Source: Dirofilaria immitis (taxonomy: Eukaryota > Nematoda > Chromadorea > Rhabditida > Onchocercidae). From it: 64,000 nucleotides of DNA. Both the position numbers and the translations under genes were made by a program. The stretch spans positions 558,001 through 622,000 of the forward strand of contig JAKNDB010000054.1 in assembly GCA_024305405.1 (NCBI GenBank). The letters are read 5' to 3'. Positions 61,631 to 64,000 of this stretch are shown here, piece by piece; within the stretch, counting starts at the first letter, position 1; every line of letters starts with the position of its first letter. Below the pieces are notes generated by a model that was not told the DNA's origin, searched no databases, and saw only the letters and a program-made list of their open reading frames with translations.

Positions 61631-61632
61631 TC
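61631..61632 (-). other. Likely trans-splice acceptor of DUF2358 copy A
   Basis: On the minus strand TTTTTTTGCAG ends at 61632, followed by a 28-base leader and the ATG at 61603. No coding exon was found upstream. Confidence 0.45.
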
Positions 61633-64000
61633 TGCAAAAAAAGTACCTATATACTTTGCTTAATAATGCATAAAGCCAAAAATATGCTATTGAAATAGTT
61701 GCAGTTTCACAACAATAAAATATTTCATCAGAATCTTCATTTGATTTCACTTATATGTCATCTGAATCAGCAACATGGTTCGTAAAAATACCAAAGAATT
61801 TCTCAGATTCTTTGTTAAAGATTTCTTGAAATTAAGTGAAGGAAAAAGAGTATCAATTTGAACAGTAGCAATTTATTTCTTCTCAACGGAAATCAGATAT
61901 TTACCAAATTCAACCGCTTATCTGCTTATATGAAGCTGCAATAAAATAAGAACCACAGAATGAAAATATCGAATCCCTCCTCTTTTAAAAAACAATTTGA
62001 AATGATTTTGAAAAGCACAAATAAATTTGAATTAATGTATCAAAATTTAACATAAAAAAATTGGTCAATTTATTTAATCCTGATTATTTTATGATATTTT
62101 CTTGTATTCCTATCGATATTTAATTTTCATGCTAATATTTCACGCTAATTTCATTTTTTCTTTGAATTTTAATTTTGCATAATATAATTTAAAATTTTTA
62201 AATTTTTCTATATAATCGATAAATAATATAATAAAATATAAATAAATTTAATAATTACATAATACTTTATTTAATTTATGATTATTTTGATTATTTTTGT
62301 TTATTTTTATTTTACAGAATTCAATTCTTTAATGCAACAAAAATTTTTGTAACAAAAAAAATTTTCGTAAAATTTTTTTTCATAAATTGCTGATTTTCTT
62401 TTCTTTTTTTCTTTGTACAGAAAGAAAAAAACCTAATCAAATGTTATCGTTGTTTTTTTTATTTTTTTCTCGTTTGTAGGATGAACAATCTGAAAATTAA
62501 TTTTAGATGAATGAAATGACCTCATTAATTTTACATGAAAAATTGATGTAATTAGGATGTGATAAATTATTTTATTAAAATAATCTTATTCTCGACTAAT
62601 TCTACTTTGTTTTTATTTTACTGATAATTATTTACTAACATAATGATAATTCTTTTATGTATTCAATTTTAATTATATATTCAATAATTTTTTATTATAA
62701 TAATACTTTATATATAAATACCGTTACTAAAGCAAATATTTTTTCTTAAAAAAATTTATATTATATAAATTTTGTTTGTTGCTGATAACAATTATAATTA
62801 TTTGCATTATCATATTTTAATCTCAAATTTAAATCAGGAGTATCAATGATAAATGATTATCTGATTGTTGAAGGTGAAAGAAACGATTTAATTTGTCGAA
62901 AATGATAACAGAAAATGATATATTTACTTTTTTTTTTTATTTTCCCTTTATTAAAGCAATCCTTTTTTAGTTCATCTACATGAAAAAATTATTTTACTTC
63001 GATTAATAACTAATTATCTGAAATATGCTAATCAATAAATCATTTGATAAGCGATTGTTTAATATTTTCGTGATCTACTTGTTTTATCAATCACTTTTAT
63101 CGTTTCAACGAAATAATACTGTGTTTTCACTTTATATTGATGATTGTGATATCAATCATTGTGTTTTGAATTGGATCATTTAATTAGTTCTTTTTTTTGA
63201 TTGGATGACAAAAACTATAATCCGAAGCATTAGATTATAAGATGATCGATAATGATGAATTGATATCAGCTCGAGAAAAATCAAAGAAAAAAATTTTTAA
63301 CGATTCATGATAATTATTGATCTCGTCATTTTTCAAAGATCGTAAAGATTATTTTCTGTTTTTGAGTATTGAAATATTAAAAGAAATAAGTGAAATATAA
63401 TTGAAAATTATATCTAATTAATACAGTATTGATTTACAAGCAATAAAATATTGCTTATAAATTTTGCTTTATAATAATAGTATTTAATTAAGGAATTTTC
63501 TCGAAATTATCAAAGTTTAATTATTGATCGAAAAATAAAAATAAGCGATAATTAAATTGGCCAATGTTAATTTAATTTATAATAATTTAATTAAATAAAG
63601 TAACAATCTTTTAAAAGAGATAATTTTATGTTTCTAATATTACCTTTTACGATTTATAATGAAATTCCATAGATCTATTAAATTGTGTTTATTTTTTAAA
63701 TTTATTAAAAAATTTATTTCTACCAAATTTTATTTTACTGATGTAACCCAATTTTGAAATGTTGACATACAAAAGGAAGAAAAAATCATTCCGAATTGAG
63801 GTTAATTTTTAATGTTCTTCCAATGAATCCATATCATTTGGCCAATTATAAGAGTGTGATAAGTGATAGTTTATCTATTCGTGCAGAAATATTTTTTAAC
63901 GAATAACTGTTAATTTAAATTTGAGTTGTGATATTATTATTTTATATGATATTATCATTTATGCTATTATTGAATAAGAAAATTAATTTTTTGATAAATA
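61633..64000. other. AT-rich intergenic DNA to the window end
   Basis: About 2.4 kb of very AT-rich sequence with many poly(A)/poly(T) tracts. No exon, RNA gene or long repeat can be supported. The first part should hold the promoter of DUF2358 copy A. Confidence 0.55.

Overview
This is nuclear DNA from a nematode, most likely a filarial or other clade III (spirurid) worm. Evidence for this is the roughly 70% A+T composition, genes split into many short exons by introns of about 50 bp to 3 kb with TTTCAG-type acceptors, likely spliced-leader acceptors just upstream of several start codons, and a cuticlin-type ZP protein. Nothing bacterial, such as Wolbachia DNA, was seen. I rebuilt exons by hand from splice sites, codon phase and family conservation.

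Layout. 1-3419 (-): TUT1/USIP-1-like terminal uridylyltransferase, 3' end off the window. 4270-5411 (-): CMC1, a twin CX9C mitochondrial protein. 5412-7583: divergent promoter region. 7584-19449 (+): a 17-exon CNNM magnesium-transport mediator. 20.7-23.2 kb: remains of a tandem duplication with an unrecognised coding exon at 22275-22651. 24832-31688 (+): flavin monooxygenase, 9 exons. 32565-36201 (-): cuticlin-like ZP protein. 36.2-42.0 kb: AT-rich and nearly empty. 42001-42897 (+): orphan cysteine-rich protein. 43.2-44.35 kb: an island with a perfect inverted repeat and a fragment of 28S rRNA. 44367-46410 (+): orphan membrane protein. 47762-50232 (-): PP1-type phosphatase, with a large TGGA microsatellite upstream. 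53136-56670 (+): TRMT10C/MRPP1-like mitochondrial RNase P subunit. 57351-59100 and 59594-61603 (-): two tandem C6orf136/DUF2358 paralogues with mitochondrial-type N-termini. 61.6-64 kb: AT-rich, no gene seen.

Four genes probably act in mitochondria (CMC1, the TRMT10C-like gene and the two DUF2358 genes). The rest serve unrelated housekeeping, cuticle or signalling roles. The two DUF2358 genes may form a small operon.

The most important general observation is that almost every conserved gene has reading-frame breaks, and nearly all are repaired by one extra base inside a mononucleotide run. I count 19 such sites in ten genes, plus two more in the orphan exon at 22.4 kb. This pattern looks like consensus error from long-read sequencing rather than pseudogenes. 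The clear exception is a 4-base insertion in the cuticlin gene that completes an inverted repeat and looks like hairpin-templated mutation.
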